Shown piece by piece: positions 49,930 through 62,684 of a DNA stretch of 64,000 nt. This DNA comes from Prostheceraeus crozeri. Its lineage: Eukaryota > Platyhelminthes > Polycladida > Euryleptidae. The stretch lies in NCBI GenBank assembly GCA_907163375.1, contig CAJQUW010009247.1:1-64000 (forward strand), given 5' to 3'. Position numbers and translations under genes: made by a program. Under the pieces are notes generated by a model. That model saw only the letters and a program-made list of their open reading frames with translations. It did no database searches and was not told where the DNA came from. Position 1 is the first letter of the stretch; every line of letters starts with the position of its first letter.

Positions 49930-52900
49930 TGTTGGACTAACAAACCTAAAAATTAGTTGTGTCTCTTAAAATAGCTATCGGTTGATAGATAAAAAATGAG
50001 AAGTGGTAATGAAGCATGCTTACATTGTCTCAAACTTTGATGCCCTTTCACCATAGAGGTCGAATAGTTAGTCATCATTGCTATCTCTAGGATTCGATAG
50101 CTTTGATATCCGACCTCTATGCTTTTGATAGCATAGATTGATTAGATTATCTTGGGTTAGATTATTCAGCTTTAATCTGACATATAGATATGTATTCTAT
50201 TAGTTAATAATAAGACCTTTCGAATGCTCTAAGTCTGAACTCTCAATACTCTAGTTGTGCTAATCCCAAGAAGCGTCGGTCCTCTGACAGGGTCCAATCC
50301 TTTGATATGCTTCATAGAAGCCTGGGCCACCAAGACAGACAGCAGGTCAGAGAGACACGCACGACTTGATAACAGAACAAGTAGTGGATGAGAGAACGAG
50401 AGATTCTATTGCAGTCAAAACATCAGCATTTATAGGTGCAGAACAAAATACATGAGTTTTACAATCACTTTCGGAACACACAAGTTAGCAGGCAATAAGA
50501 ATGGACATATGCTTTGAGACTATTAAGATATCAACGATTTAATCGTTTTATGTGTACAACATAAATACATTCTTGTTACATCTTCCGTTTGATTTTCGTC
50601 TTAAACTACGCATACTGCACAGAATATGCATAATGTAGGTATAGTGTTGATTCAAGAAATTGTCAGTATACACTGAAAATCAGTGGCGTCGCATGTTCCA
50701 AGTCCATAGGCCTTCGCTCGGCATTAGAATGCTATTTCTATACCAGACATTTTTTATGTTACAACATAAATTTTCATGAAAGCTGAATTTTTACTAACAA
50801 TTTCCCGAACATTTTTTGAATGTTTTGAAGGCCAAGTGAATGTGCACATGAGAAGTGCTTATGTGGCTTAACCGCCTTACTCAAAGAACTGATTACTATA
50901 TTCCCTCTCTGTCCATACTACATTTTCTCGAGAAAAAATGGCAAGTTCAACAGTTTCTTGCGTTTCTCATGGCCGGTCAGCCGCTCACATGTAGAAATTT
51001 GATGCATTAAAATGTCTTGTGTATTTCTTATTTCTTTCTCTGTGACAACTTTCAATTTTTATATCAGGTGTTGGCCTACCTTGCTTGACGACTGTCATCT
51101 TTTCAGTATATTCCCTTCGGACGAAAGGCGTGGTTATGATCTCATCTTCAGTACTAAACATAGTGTCACATCAATCACGTAAATACAAATTATGGAATTC
51201 TACCGAATCTGGTTGTTCGAGTCAGATGAATGAATTGGAGAACTCATTGGAGAACGCTCATCATCTGATCGCAGTCTTGTCTGAGCGTCAGCCATCTGCT
51301 ACTGTTGACGTAGTGGCTTCTCTGACATGAAACGAAGTCAGGAACAATTGGGTTGCGCTTCCCTTACTATATTTTGGTACCGCGCCTCGATCAAGAATCG
51401 TGTAGAATTTCATCGCAAAAATTGGAGAAGGCAAAGCATTTTGTCTATCGAGAAAGCCAATATTGGCGCGGGCGCGTGCGCTTACTGCCTCACACGCACA
51501 CAACTCTCTTTCGCTGTCTGAACATCAATGCTCCATCTGAACACATGACTAGCTTGTGTGTCTAATTGTTCGAAGAAAACAGCTGTGATTCGAGCACATA
51601 CTGCAAAACTGTTCAATGAGGTTGAGCGTCTGATTTTGAGACGGAAAGCTGTGCACAGCTATCACGAGAAGGCAGCTATCGAATTTAAATGAATGATGAC
51701 TTTCATTTTAAAAATTGTTGGAAAATTATTTTCGAGGATGCGCCGAAGGCCTCGCAGGTACGGAGAAGACGCCACTGGTGAAAATACACAAAAATGTTAG
51801 GAGTGTATACCCGGTATATAGTACATAATAAAGCATAATATATATTACAGCACGCTTCTATAATTTGAAATGATCTGAATTGATTAGACTTCTAAATTTA
51901 ATAAGTCTCCAAAAGTGATTTTATGTAAAGTACACCGTAGATTAAGTGCATTAGGTATACGTATAGTAAAAACTCAATATCAATAAAATCCCAATGTGAA
52001 TTCAGTTTCGCTTTTATTAAATGAACACTTATTGTTTCGCAGTACCACATATCAGACTTGTAATTTTTCACTGTTTTTGAGAAGTTAACACGGAATTAGC
52101 TCATCATAATGGCATTACAGAAGAAAGAACTATATTTTACCAATCCTTCGAGGCCTTGGAGAGGTAATGCAAGTATTTTTTAATAGTTAACTTCAATGGA
52201 GGTAACTACTACTTTCTTAGCCTTCCTGATAAGAGTACTTTCCTAAACTTGATGATGTCACAAATTATCTGACACTGAGAGAGTAAAGCATCATAATCAA
52301 GGACAATGTCAATAACAAACTTCAAAGTTATGAAATATCATTTTTTTAATATTAAAGTGAGTTATCATTGTCTTTGATTGCGATTGTCTTCACAAGAAGG
52401 CCATTAATAGAAGACAGTTTTCAGACCAAGCCCGAGAGCGCTTCTGTTCAAGAATATCATAACCGTGACTTACAAGTCCTAAGCCTCATTTACAAATCAT
52501 GGAAACCTAAACCCGAGGAAAAATAGGAGATGATTTGAACGAACAGTTAATATAAAGTATCGACTATCGAGATATAGTGGAGTTAAGAACTGAACAAACT
52601 GATTGGATTTGACCATGGTGTCACGATTACATCGATAAAATATTGTAGTGGTAGGAAGATTTTACCGCAAGTTGTAATGTAAACACAACAAGCCAGTCAT
52701 TGAACCGATCAATCAGTCCCTTGATGTGCGCGCGCTGTAATATGAGGGCGAAGAATTTTGCTGGACTCGTCACTGGCCTGATATAAATTAGGCTTTACTC
52801 CACCTACAAGTCTCTGTCTACATACTGAATAATGCGATAGAAGTCCACGTCATCTTTCAACATTTCCCCTTTTGTAGACTATTATAAATGAGATGCAAAA

Positions 52901-53189
52901 ACACAGCCTAAAAAGGCGACCTTGTCTTCCTACGTTATTCCTTTTCCATTATTTAGCTAGAAGAAATGAACCAAAAATAATTCAAATCAAATGATTTTTT
53001 ATATGCAGTAAATATACATTGACAAGGAATGCTGCAAAACGAATTTGCGTCCTGAAAACGAGAAGAAGTCGCAGATCTGTCATAATACATAAAGCTGGCT
53101 TGCGTTTTCAAAATAAATTTATAATACTCATCACAGGAAGCCACAGAGCGTCGGTGTATGCTTGTCACTTTAATTTTTAATTTGATGTT
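49930..53189. other. No gene recognised
   Basis: Transposon-poor AT-rich DNA. A hairpin is seen at about 50052-50122 (CATAGAGGTCG versus CGACCTCTATG). Open frames at 51085-51565 overlap in several frames and show no domain. (C)ACATGTAGAAAATACAT is repeated near 49435-49470 inside the preceding MITE. Confidence 0.4.
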
Positions 53190-53617
53190 GATCACAAGGC
53201 CTTTCGGGCGTCGCAGACAGCCATCGTCAGCCGAATGAATTTAACAGCATTGTTGCAGTACATGATTATTAGTTGATCATATCACGCCGTGTTCAAGAAA
53301 GACAAATAAAATAAATCATTCATAGAAAATAACAAAACAAGTCACTACTTCTTTAGACATCAAAATAGTAGTAAAAATAAGCTAAAAGTAACAAAGGAAA
53401 GAAAGAATACAAAACAAATTATATAGGAATCGCTGTGTTCTCAGTCTTTCCCTTCTTCTAACACGGCTAAGTTTCATATCGGCAACGTATCGAATAAATG
53501 ATTCTTTCTTTTGTTATTTTATTCGATTATCGACTAATAATCATGCACTGCAACACTGCTGTTACATTCATTCGGCTGACGATGGCGTCTACGACGACCG
53601 AAAGGCTTTGTGATTGC
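53190..53617. mobile_element. MITE with about 85-bp inverted repeats
   Basis: ATCACAAGGCCTTTCGGGCG at the left pairs with the inverted right end (ATCACAAAGCCTTTCGGTCG), continuing through GCCATCGTCAGCCGAATGAA and GCATGATTATTAGT. 428 bp in total, no ORF. Confidence 0.75.
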
Positions 53618-53774
53618 ATTGCGCTTTTGGGCTTCCCGTGATGAGCATTATCGATGATGCAAGCCCTCTATTTGCTGAAAAAAGAAATTTTCATCGCCTT
53701 CTTCAACGATTTAGTAAGTTTAGTAGATGATTACTGACGCACTTATGTGTTAGAAATGTTACAAGAGAGGTCTC

Positions 53775-54091
53775 TCAGAAATTAAGCCAAAATATGCAGA
53801 TAATTGTCATACTAATCAATAAATTACTTCCTCCTGCTGTCACTCCATTTGTATATAACATACGCTCAGGGATCCGGTTCATCTCATTCACCAATGTCAG
53901 TAGTCCTATTCTAGTTTCTTTAGCACTGATTGGAATTAACTCCAACCCAGCGATAAATCCTTCATCAAGATCGTCATCTGTAATATTTCCAGTCTCATTG
54001 GATGGCCAGAATGGCCGAAGTTCCAAAGTGTAGGAATAGTTTGCTTTTAAGTTATCTAATATCCAATCATCAGATCCTGATACGGTCACCC
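53775..54091 (-). CDS. Terminal exon of M14 zinc carboxypeptidase, GPI-anchor-like end
   Basis: Acceptor TTTATTTCAG at 54092-54101, exon to stop 53775-53777. The product reads SGSDDW, then YSYTLELRPFWP (Glu corresponding to the catalytic Glu270 of carboxypeptidase A), then AGLELIPISAKETRIGLL, all in the order of the C-terminal part of carboxypeptidase A/B. After the catalytic domain the chain ends with a short spacer and NLLISMTIICIFWLNF, a GPI-attachment-like hydrophobic tail as in carboxypeptidase O. Upstream exons should lie at higher coordinates on this strand but were not found in the window. Host gene or a retained fragment. Confidence 0.75.
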
Positions 54092-54109
54092 CTGAAATAA
54101 AGAATCCCA

Positions 54110-54970
54110 TTAGAAACGAACTTTCAAATCGATTTTAAATTCAAATTTATAAAATTCATGCTGCTTCAGTCAACTTTGCTGTCTATGAATCATGCGGTTG
54201 TTCTGGTTAGTGTTATATCAGTAAATATCAATACATGATAGTTCAGCAGCCAGAACTAGCTTCTGCAGGGAACGAAGCCCAAAGAGAGACTTTCACAGAA
54301 TGATGTATACCCTATGCATGCTACAAATCTGCACGTCTGCCGAATTCTACCTGGTTAATCTTCTTGTCAGACAGAATCAAAGGGAAAATACATGTTAACC
54401 CAGGTGGACGAAGATTGACATTTTCTCTATGTTTGCTCTGATTAAGCAAAAATTACTAAGGCCTGAGTCATAGTTTTGACATGTTTTGTCTTCAGGTCAG
54501 TTCCTATCATGTTCATGCACCTTTGTCTATGAAGCAAGACACAGATTTGGCAAGACTCCTCCAAATGCCGACGAACACAAGCACTGTGAGCAATTTAACC
54601 CACATTGACACCACATTTTCGTAAGCATCGCCGATCAGAAACATGATAATATCACTTACACATGATAGGAAGCGAGCTGAAGACATTTCATGTTCAACAT
54701 TACGGCTCTAGACTTAGTACTTTTCACTTGATGTATTGGTTTGGTGCAATTATTTTTTAAAAAAATCACTAAATAGTAGCTTACCATTTCACGTGTTCGT
54801 ACTTCGCCAAGGGTACGGACAGAGCAGAACATTTATGGTGGCAACTGACGATGAGGCTTAAGTAGTGCTTGTGCGCAGATCAGATAAGAAATCAATCACC
54901 TAGCCGTTAATTCTAGCCTACAGACGTTGGATGAGCAAGTGTCCGCTCAGATGAGTGTCCACTTGATTCT
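54110..54970. other. No gene recognised
   Basis: No further carboxypeptidase exon identified by eye. Confidence 0.4.
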
Positions 54971-54978
54971 TGCAACTA

Positions 54979-55165
54979 CAGTCAGCCCTCGATAGTCCGA
55001 CACTCGATAATACGGCACCCTCACTAAACCGACACATTCCTCAGGGAAGTGAGTAATCGTTACTTACAAGTACTCATTAGTCCGACAATTCGATTCTCCG
55101 ACACCGACATACGTTTTGGGAACAATGCATCTCTACAGTGTGTACATTGCATGCGATAATCCGAC
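54979..55165. mobile_element. pogo/Tigger-like terminal sequence
   Basis: Starts CAGTCAGCCCTCGATAGTCC and repeats variants of TCGATAATCCGACAC (CTCGATAATACGGCAC, GATTCTCCGACAC, GATAATCCGACAC). This wording is typical of the ends of pogo-like elements. No transposase here and no opposite end found. Confidence 0.6.
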
Positions 55166-55169
55166 ACAA

Positions 55170-58100
55170 TGTTTTGATAGAGACTGGCTGATCAAAACTG
55201 ACCGAAAGATGTGAATAGATAATCGGTCTCATCTACTCCTTCTAGACAATGAACCGTCACACTCAATACCTGATCCTACGTGTCTTCACAACGTGAATGT
55301 TCACTTTTAACCATCGAGCACCACGGCGCACTTGCAGCCTCTGGGTGCTGGCATTATTCGTAATGTTAAATGTCATTACCATCGAAGAACGATGCAAGAC
55401 CAATGTACGGACATTACTTTATAATACTATATAATACTGCATTTTCTTTCAATCTCTGTTCTATTACTTTACCTGTTTATCCCTTCGTTGATTTTACGTT
55501 GCTTTGACTTATAATATGCAATTGATCTACCGTATAAACTAAAGCCCATAGTAGAACGATATGGTGATTATTTTCAACCCTCTCTCTTGTGTGGCAGGCC
55601 ATCAGAGGTGGCGGTCTATTTTTCAACATCTCCAGGTCTAAAAACATAAAGAAATACCGCTTCAATAAAACTTGTTTCTACTTGCATGTTCCTTCCATAA
55701 AACTCTTAAATGCTTTGCTAAATGCCCGATAAATTATGAAGTTATTTGCATTTTGATTCATTAGTATGACTTGTTAGTATAACGTAGCATGATACTAGAT
55801 ACGTATTTGAATGACATTCAATGAATATTTATATTACTTTTCAATGCATGTATTCGATAAATTACTTTAAATGACAATAAATAATCAGTTGCTTAATCAG
55901 TTGCTCGACCATATCGAAAAAAGGATCCTTCCTAATGTGTTTCGAGCTTAAATAAAGTTGTTATTATTACACCTAATTCAACCGTATGCTGGAAATAAGG
56001 GCTCAACACTTAACACGATGGTATATCTATCTGTATAGTTTATTACTCAAGAAAGATGACCAGCAACACAATCGTGATTGACATTACATGTACTTAATGA
56101 TCAGTTTAAAGCAATTTGTTATAATGAAGAAGTCAAAGACACATTCAAGGGAATCAACGACACATGAAAAAGTAATATCACACCAATCGTGGTCCATTGA
56201 AATTGCATTGAGTTAAAAACTGCGGTGTACTTGTATGTCAAAAAAATGGATACTTGGAACTAGTTACGCAAATAACTTAATTTTCTTCTGAAATAGTAGC
56301 CTAGATATCAGCGAAATTTCTATGCAGAATTGACTGTTTTTGAGGATGAAAATTTTCTAGGTACCATGTATTCCAATGGAAGTGTGCCATAAAGACCGGT
56401 CATTGCACTCTTTCAAACTCATGCTTATTTTGGCGAAGAGACAATCAATGCGTCAGAAAAGCAAGCGGTGCGTAGACGCAGCCCACCTCCAAGACTCCTA
56501 TCCAAAGCATGCTGTAACTGTGACGGCGAATATCTGCCGAATTACCGAGGCTGTCCAGCTCTCCATACGCGGACGGCTTTAGCAGTCACTATACTCGGTC
56601 CTGTTCCCACTCTATGCATCCAGACTCTCGGCCCAAGTCGCACTGGCCGTTGACAGAGCGTTTCGCGTTGGGCCGCGGTCACTCAGATTCCCTGTCGAGT
56701 GTACACACCCGGATCGAGCGGAAATTGTTCCGTATCAACCGCACTTCAGAAGCAGCCGATCCGATGGACTCCAACCGGCCTGTCGTCCAACCTAGAAGCT
56801 TGTAGAAGCTGATATTTACTTCACTTTTCTTTTTATGTGTGACCTTCCCTTTCGCAATTGACCAGACGAAGGGAGATCAACAAAAAGCGTAGCGAAATCT
56901 CGTCGATATAAAGGCGTCGATGTAATAATGTTCAGAGTTAAAGCTCGGGTAAAAAGAGGGATCTTCTGCGTCCAGTGATTTCGTTGGTCGATCTTATAAT
57001 GCGACGACATTAAATCACTTGAGGAGTTTTTGCTACGCTTTGTGCTTGGAAAACCCTTCCTTTACTATTTGCAATTTCGTTTAATTTTGCACGTAGGTTT
57101 TTGTAGATTCGTATAACTCTTTGGTACAGGAGTACTTTCATGTCACAACCGCTAAGTTCAATGTATTTCAAATGTGTCACGAATTTCAGCTATTTGTCAG
57201 CTGAAGTAAAATCCTATTGAATAAAATCCTGCGATATGATCAAAAACTGCTGTCTGATCGGTCTGGATTCACGGTGCGTGGCCGCACTACCGTTGTAGCT
57301 CTTCGACTCTATCACCTTAATCCTCCATCACCATCCATCAACATCAACCAGCTGTCCACCAAACAACTTATACACCCAGGTGATCCTTGACTAAGTTCAA
57401 CATAACATTGGCACCTAAAATCACGTCAAGGTCCGCGGCACGCCAGCGGCCGTCAATAATCTCATCAGTAGCGACCGAATTAACAGATTCGGTCGCAGCC
57501 TCCACCGCTACATTGTTCCCAATCCTCCATTTCTAGTCAAGCAATGCGCTCGGTGCCTCACATTTGGAGATGTGCTAGACAACCACGCTACAAACGGTTT
57601 GGCCGTGTGGAACGCCACGACGGCAGCTCGTGAGAGGGTCTGCCCAAGCATGCCCGAGGAATCATGGAGCACCAGCGGGCAATGCAGTCCAAGCGCTTGT
57701 CTTTACAAGTTAGTACAATACCTTATAAGAAACACCATAATAACCTTGTAAGTTGGGCAACACAAACTCAACTCAAACTGACAATGCCGCTTCTAAAGAC
57801 AACATGACCGAAACGAACATCCCACTACAGCAATGTTCACATTCGAGAGATATTGGAGATTGCGTGCAGATTCTACTACGTGCGGATTCCATCATTGGCC
57901 GAAATACAACACTATCAGTGTAACTTTCTGAGTAAACCCCTTGGATAAGCCAAATTTGGAATTGATAAACATCTTTGTTCGCCAGACAAAAGTTTCAAAC
58001 AGTTGTTTAGTTTTGCAATTTAGTTGCAAGAGCATAGATTCCTCTGGTAAACTGCGGCTTTGTGGTCCCAACCGCCTCCTAAAGTTTTCGTGCTTGTTGA

Positions 58101-58480
58101 AGGATTGTCACCCGACAATTTGTGTTGGCATGTATTTCTACATTTTATAGTACTCTCCGTTCCGTTGTTTTGAGCGATGTTTGCTGCATGACGCTCGTCG
58201 TGCCAGATTGAATGGCTTTGAAAATTAAATGAATACAAATTTAAACTACAAATGAGGTGGAAATCCTTAAAGTGAAAATCTCACACTCTTCAAATGACGA
58301 AGACAGCATTATCAGTAAGCACATCCCAGACGCAAGTACAAAATGTGAAATGATGAGTCATCATGCTGACTCAGCCCCCCTCTGGAAGGAAGGAAGGAGT
58401 TTTCCGGTAAGGGATGGGAAGGAAGGTGATGTGTGAGGGATAGAGTGAGGAAAGGGTGGGTGTTGATGGTGTTGGGATGA
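55170..58480. other. No gene recognised
   Basis: Mixed AT-rich and, at 56450-56800 and 57240-57680, GC-richer sequence. Open frames are short and without domains. Confidence 0.4.
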
Positions 58481-58499
58481 CAAAAGTTGGAAAACGTCA

Positions 58500-59400
58500 T
58501 GAAGGAGGGTTTGGTTGTGAAAACGGAGTCCAGATTTGGAATCTGCGTGAAAATTTGGGTGGGGAAGGAAGGCGGGAGGAGTTTACCTGAGAGGCAAGGG
58601 GTGGAGCGGCAGAGTTGGAAAAGTCGGGTGTTGGATGTTTTGGGATGAGAAAAGTCGTTTTTCGGGCAGAAGGAAGGTTCGGATGGGAAAACGGAGGCAA
58701 GATTCGGACTCTACGTGAAATTTTGGATTAGGAATGATGTTTCCAGCAAAATCGGAGAGAAAAAGTTTTGCAGACGTCCCCCCCTCATGTCAAACTTCCA
58801 ACTTTGGTGTGAGAGATGGTAGAAAGTCGTGCAATAGCTCATTTGAAAGCTAAGAATGAGAAAAATGCAGTGGAAAGCTCGGTTTGGACCACTTTTCCTG
58901 GGTTCAGGGAGGAAAATGGCAGGAAAACGTCAGAGTTGGAAAAGGCGGGTGTTGGATGTTTTGGGATGAGAAAAGTCGTTTTTCGTCATGAAGGAGACCT
59001 CGGATGGGAAAACGGAGTGCAAATTCAGACGTTTTGGTCAATGTTGGGTCTAGGAGCTTCTTCCCAACTCAATCGGAGAGAAAAAGTTCTGACCTTCTCC
59101 CCCTCGGCAGCGATCTTCCAACGTTGGTGTGAGAGATGGTAGAAAGTCGTGCAATAGCTCGTTTGAAAGCTGAGAATGAGACAAATTCAATGGAAAACAT
59201 GGCTTGTTCCACTCTGCCTCCGTTTAGAGGTGAGACGTTATTGAAAATTTCGGACATTGATGAAAAACGACAGAGTTAGAATTTTTGCGATGGCTGTGGG
59301 CTGTAGAGCCAAAACGAAGCATCGGATGGGAAAATGGAGGGCAGATTCGGATTTAGCATCAAATTCTACATTCAACTGGTAAATTTCCAGCTCCATCGGA
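58500..59400. repeat. Inverted, diverged copies of the 33.6-35.4 kb satellite
   Basis: GATGGTAGAAAGTCGTGCAA, then AGCT(C/T)(A/G)TTTGAAAGCT and GGATGGGAAAA(C/T)GGAG recur and are the complement of phrases in the 488-bp satellite; poly-C tracts (58776-58782) replace the poly-G. Orientation is opposite to the first block. Open frames are satellite-derived. Confidence 0.7.
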
Positions 59401-59799
59401 TCACTAGAACCGGAGATAGACGGGTTTTAAGTTTTTGGATGTTGGGTATTACGTAATCAGCTGATCGACACAAACTATATAAGTGGAAACTCTGCTTGTG
59501 GAAATCAATTCTCCTCCCAACTGGGTTGGGGTAGGTGAACTCCGGACCTCCGATGATAGCATTGGAAATCTGAAAAACCGGGTTTATGTAAGAAACCGAC
59601 TTAGAAAATTTCATTGCTGAAGTCAGCTAAGGCGTCAGACTTAGAGGTTCGCCAGGAGATGGCCTTCGTCTCCAGGCCATAAAAGACTCCAAAACTTTAA
59701 AGGCTTGTAACTTTGCTTCTACAAGTCCGTTTGCCTTGATTCAAAAAAGGTTCGGTCGCTATTGACCTACTCTAAGTGATAGGTTACTTAAAAAGTTCA

Positions 59800-60620
59800 T
59801 AAGTAGTGCTAAAAAGTTGACAAATTTACATTCACTAGTTTTGGAGGTTTTCTGGGGTTTTCGACCCTGCTGAAGTCAACTAGAGGATTTGTAATGATGT
59901 CTGAGCCAGTCTTCTCATGGTATAAGCAGCTTTTTACTGAAAGCGAGGAAGACACGGAGAGTTTTGCTGTAATATTCCACTGACAGGGTGTTCCTTCGGG
60001 ACGGCGGACGATGCCGTAGTGATAAGTGTGGCAAGGGAGTGTATCATATTTTAGACCGAAACCGCTGGGGCAACTCATGTCTCATGTTGGGCATTTGACA
60101 CAGTTCTCAACGTAGCACTTTGAACGCCAATCGGTTGAGTCTTAGCTATCTTGTCATGGGTGGCCTCTAAACATCTCCATTGCAAAACGCTGGTGAAGTT
60201 GCTATCCCTCTCTACGGCTGCTATCAAGCTGATCAAAGCAACGACTTGCAACCTCTTACCAACTCCACCGGTTTTCATGTCTGGCGATCAAGTCATGGAC
60301 GGTGCAAGTCACGGAGATTTTCGGTGTCATACTTCCTGTGTGTGGGCGTTCTTTCGAGACAGCGGTGAAGTCCGTAGCAATGAGTACTGCACGGGACGTG
60401 GGCAATGGTAATTCTTGTGAAACCTCTCTGCGTCATGTTTGCAAGTGGTTGCCTCTCGTCTCAACGTTGTACTCTGACCGCCAGGGTGACATTTTGCTAT
60501 CTGCTACAGGTTACCTCATAAAATCTCCATTGCACTTGCCAATTGCAGTTGGCCAACCATGGGAGAATGAACCATCAGTTCTTTTAAGAACTGTCTCTAT
60601 CACGGAGACGAAATGATGAA
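59800..60620 (-). repeat. Duplicated Cys-containing segment, possible exon pair
   Basis: 59900-60230 and 60310-60560 share related sequence (TCTCAACGT, TCTCCATTGC and ACGGAGATTTTCGGTG/ACGGAGAGTTTTGCTG). In the first copy a minus-strand frame reads CPSGFGLKYDTLPCHTYHYG. The second copy is broken by stops. It may be a duplicated exon of a secreted protein, but I recognise no family and see no firm splice sites. Confidence 0.25.
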
Positions 60621-60734
60621 GGGATGAAACGGGAGGACATTCATGCGCCACACGCAACACATCACAGATTTCTCTCTTCGCTAGTGAACAAGCTCTTGTC
60701 AGTGTCGTCAGAAAGTGTATCATGGTTTGCAAAG

Positions 60735-61095
60735 TTAGTTTAGTCAAATAGTTTACCGTGACACACGTTTGTAAAAGTAAAGTTTGATCATTGAAGGTTT
60801 ATTCGTAAGTCTAGTCAGAAACTTTATCATGTTGTACAAAAGTTTTACTGCAGCACAGGATGATGCATAGTTAGAAAGTTTGATCATGGCGTTTTATGAA
60901 ACACACATGTAATAAAATGTAAGCGCTAGTGTAGTCAAATAATTATACTACGACACACGTTTGTAAAAGTAAAGTTTTGATCATCGACGTTTACGAAACA
61001 CAAGTGTCATGAAATGCAAGCGTTAGTGTAGTCAAATAATTTTACTACGACGCACGTTTGTGAAAGTAAAGTTTGATCATTGAAGTTGTATGACT
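60735..61095. repeat. About 96-bp tandem repeat, three diverged copies
   Basis: TAGTCAAATA(A/G)TTTTAC...CACGTTTGT(A/G)AAAGTAAAG recurs at about 60740, 60932 and 61028. Related AGAAAGTTTTAT phrases scatter through 61100-61400. No gene. Confidence 0.6.
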
Positions 61096-61099
61096 AACC

Positions 61100-62050
61100 G
61101 AATTCACCACAGCACTAGAAAGTTTTATCGAAAGGCTTTTACTGCACAGTGCAGATTGTCTGGTAACTTACTTTCACATTGTTAGAAAGTTTTATTGGAG
61201 GCAGTTGCCAAATGTTCCCTTATTAGAAAATTCAAACTCCATGACTGTTAGATTAGCTTGATCAGGTTTACTAAAAGCAGCTTTCTACTGCAGTGAGACT
61301 GAGAGTTTAGAATGTTATCTGAAAACAGTGTTCAGCACAGCGCTAGAAAGTTTTACTGCACTGTGTAGATTGTTTCACACAAGGTCGTATAGTCAGCGTT
61401 GAATGTTTTATAAAACCAGACGTTTTCACAAACGTTGAGTGTGTGAGAGCTAGTTCCATGACATTGAATCGCGTGGGTCGCAAAGTCCATAATCCAAGGC
61501 TAGGCTCCTCTACGGTTGGATTTAGGGTTTTATATCACATGCGTTAACCATTCGTGTAGAATACGTAAGCACATGTTCTCTTAAAAGTCTAAACGCAAAT
61601 GTTGAAATATGTTTTGTAAGAAGTCTTTGACAGGTTGTTGTGAAACTTAGCGAACGTTGAAAAAAGTTTTATAAAATGTTTCTGCAGTCACACTCGTTAG
61701 CGTGCCAGCTTTACTAAATATGTTGTTTGCCTTTATCAAATTGAATGCGTTGGTAGACAGTTTTGTAAATAGAGACAGTTAGTGTTTTTGCAGTCTGCAT
61801 TGACAGCATACAAGTATAGACATAACAACCTGTAACGTTGTAGGTTGAATGCATATGAGTTAGGAAACACTAAAAGCATGTGTGAAATAAAAATCAACCT
61901 GCTAGATGAAGTGAAACACAAAAGTGTCACAACTAGTTTACGGGAAACTTTGAAGAAGAACTGTGTATCGTAAACGTCTGCCATCAGCTTAGCTAGATGA
62001 ACATGACTCTCTCCTTCTTTCTTAGGCATACCCTTCTTCACTCAGGTTTG
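61100..62050. other. No gene recognised
   Basis: Low-complexity AT-rich DNA with scattered GAAAGTTTTA phrases. A 101-codon minus-strand frame (61736-62041) has no ATG-anchored domain and is not called. Confidence 0.4.
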
Positions 62051-62054
62051 AATC

Positions 62055-62684
62055 ATGTGGAAATTATCAACATGCCTTTATGTATCATGGAAAAATCAGT
62101 GTGTTACATTTCATGATACGAAACGTCAACTTCAGATAACTCTAGAACGCTTTCAACTACGAAGGTTACATCGCGCAATCCTACCCAACTCTTGCCGTGT
62201 CATTAAGGTAGGAGACGGCATTGTATTTATTCGGATTCAAGAGATGATTCTACATAATGATCACTGCTACATCGTGATTCCAAAACTCTCATGGGAAAAG
62301 TATAAAAGGGAAATTCACTCAACCCTCATGTCTTTTGTGAGTCATGCTCCCCATCCGCATCATCAACGCCATGCGCGAAATGAATCTCAGAAGAGACATC
62401 GATTTGGAACAGTTGCATACCCATCTTCCCGATTCAGTCTATCATCGCGGTCGTCCGCAGATGTCGGTCATTCGCATGAGCAACGGTCGAAATCTTCAAA
62501 TCTTTCGCTGCGGCAAAATCCAAGTCCTAGGAAACCTTTCTCATTTCGTGATGCAGTCCATGTGTTACGAAGTCGTCAAGAAAATGCGAACACTCATGCC
62601 TCATCTCCGCCTCAGTCCCCTGACATTGAAGAATATAGCAGTGTCTGTTCAATTGAAGATGTTAGTGAATCTAGCCAACATTAA
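62055..62684 (+). CDS. Companion protein of TBP-like gene, second copy
   Basis: 209 residues from ATG 62055. Its residues 70-95 (SWEKYKREIHSTLMSF) and its tail (HPHHQRHA, SPRKPFSFRDAVHVLRSR, DIEEYSSVCSIEDVS) match the 7428-8078 product; the rest of the N-terminal domain is strongly diverged. The tail again overlaps the TBP-like frame, by 341 nt. Stand-alone copy far from virion genes, possibly the edge of another Polinton continuing beyond the window. Confidence 0.7.
   Translation: MWKLSTCLYVSWKNQCVTFHDTKRQLQITLERFQLRRLHRAILPNSCRVIKVGDGIVFIRIQEMILHNDHCYIVIPKLSWEKYKREIHSTLMSFVSHAPHPHHQRHARNESQKRHRFGTVAYPSSRFSLSSRSSADVGHSHEQRSKSSNLSLRQNPSPRKPFSFRDAVHVLRSRQENANTHASSPPQSPDIEEYSSVCSIEDVSESSQH

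Noticed and set aside
50052-50122. microRNA-like hairpin
   Set aside because: The stem is short and interrupted; no supporting arm conservation can be seen.
61736-62041. 101-codon minus-strand ORF before the second TBP-like pair
   Set aside because: Starts at a non-ATG codon and has no recognisable domain; the region is low-complexity.
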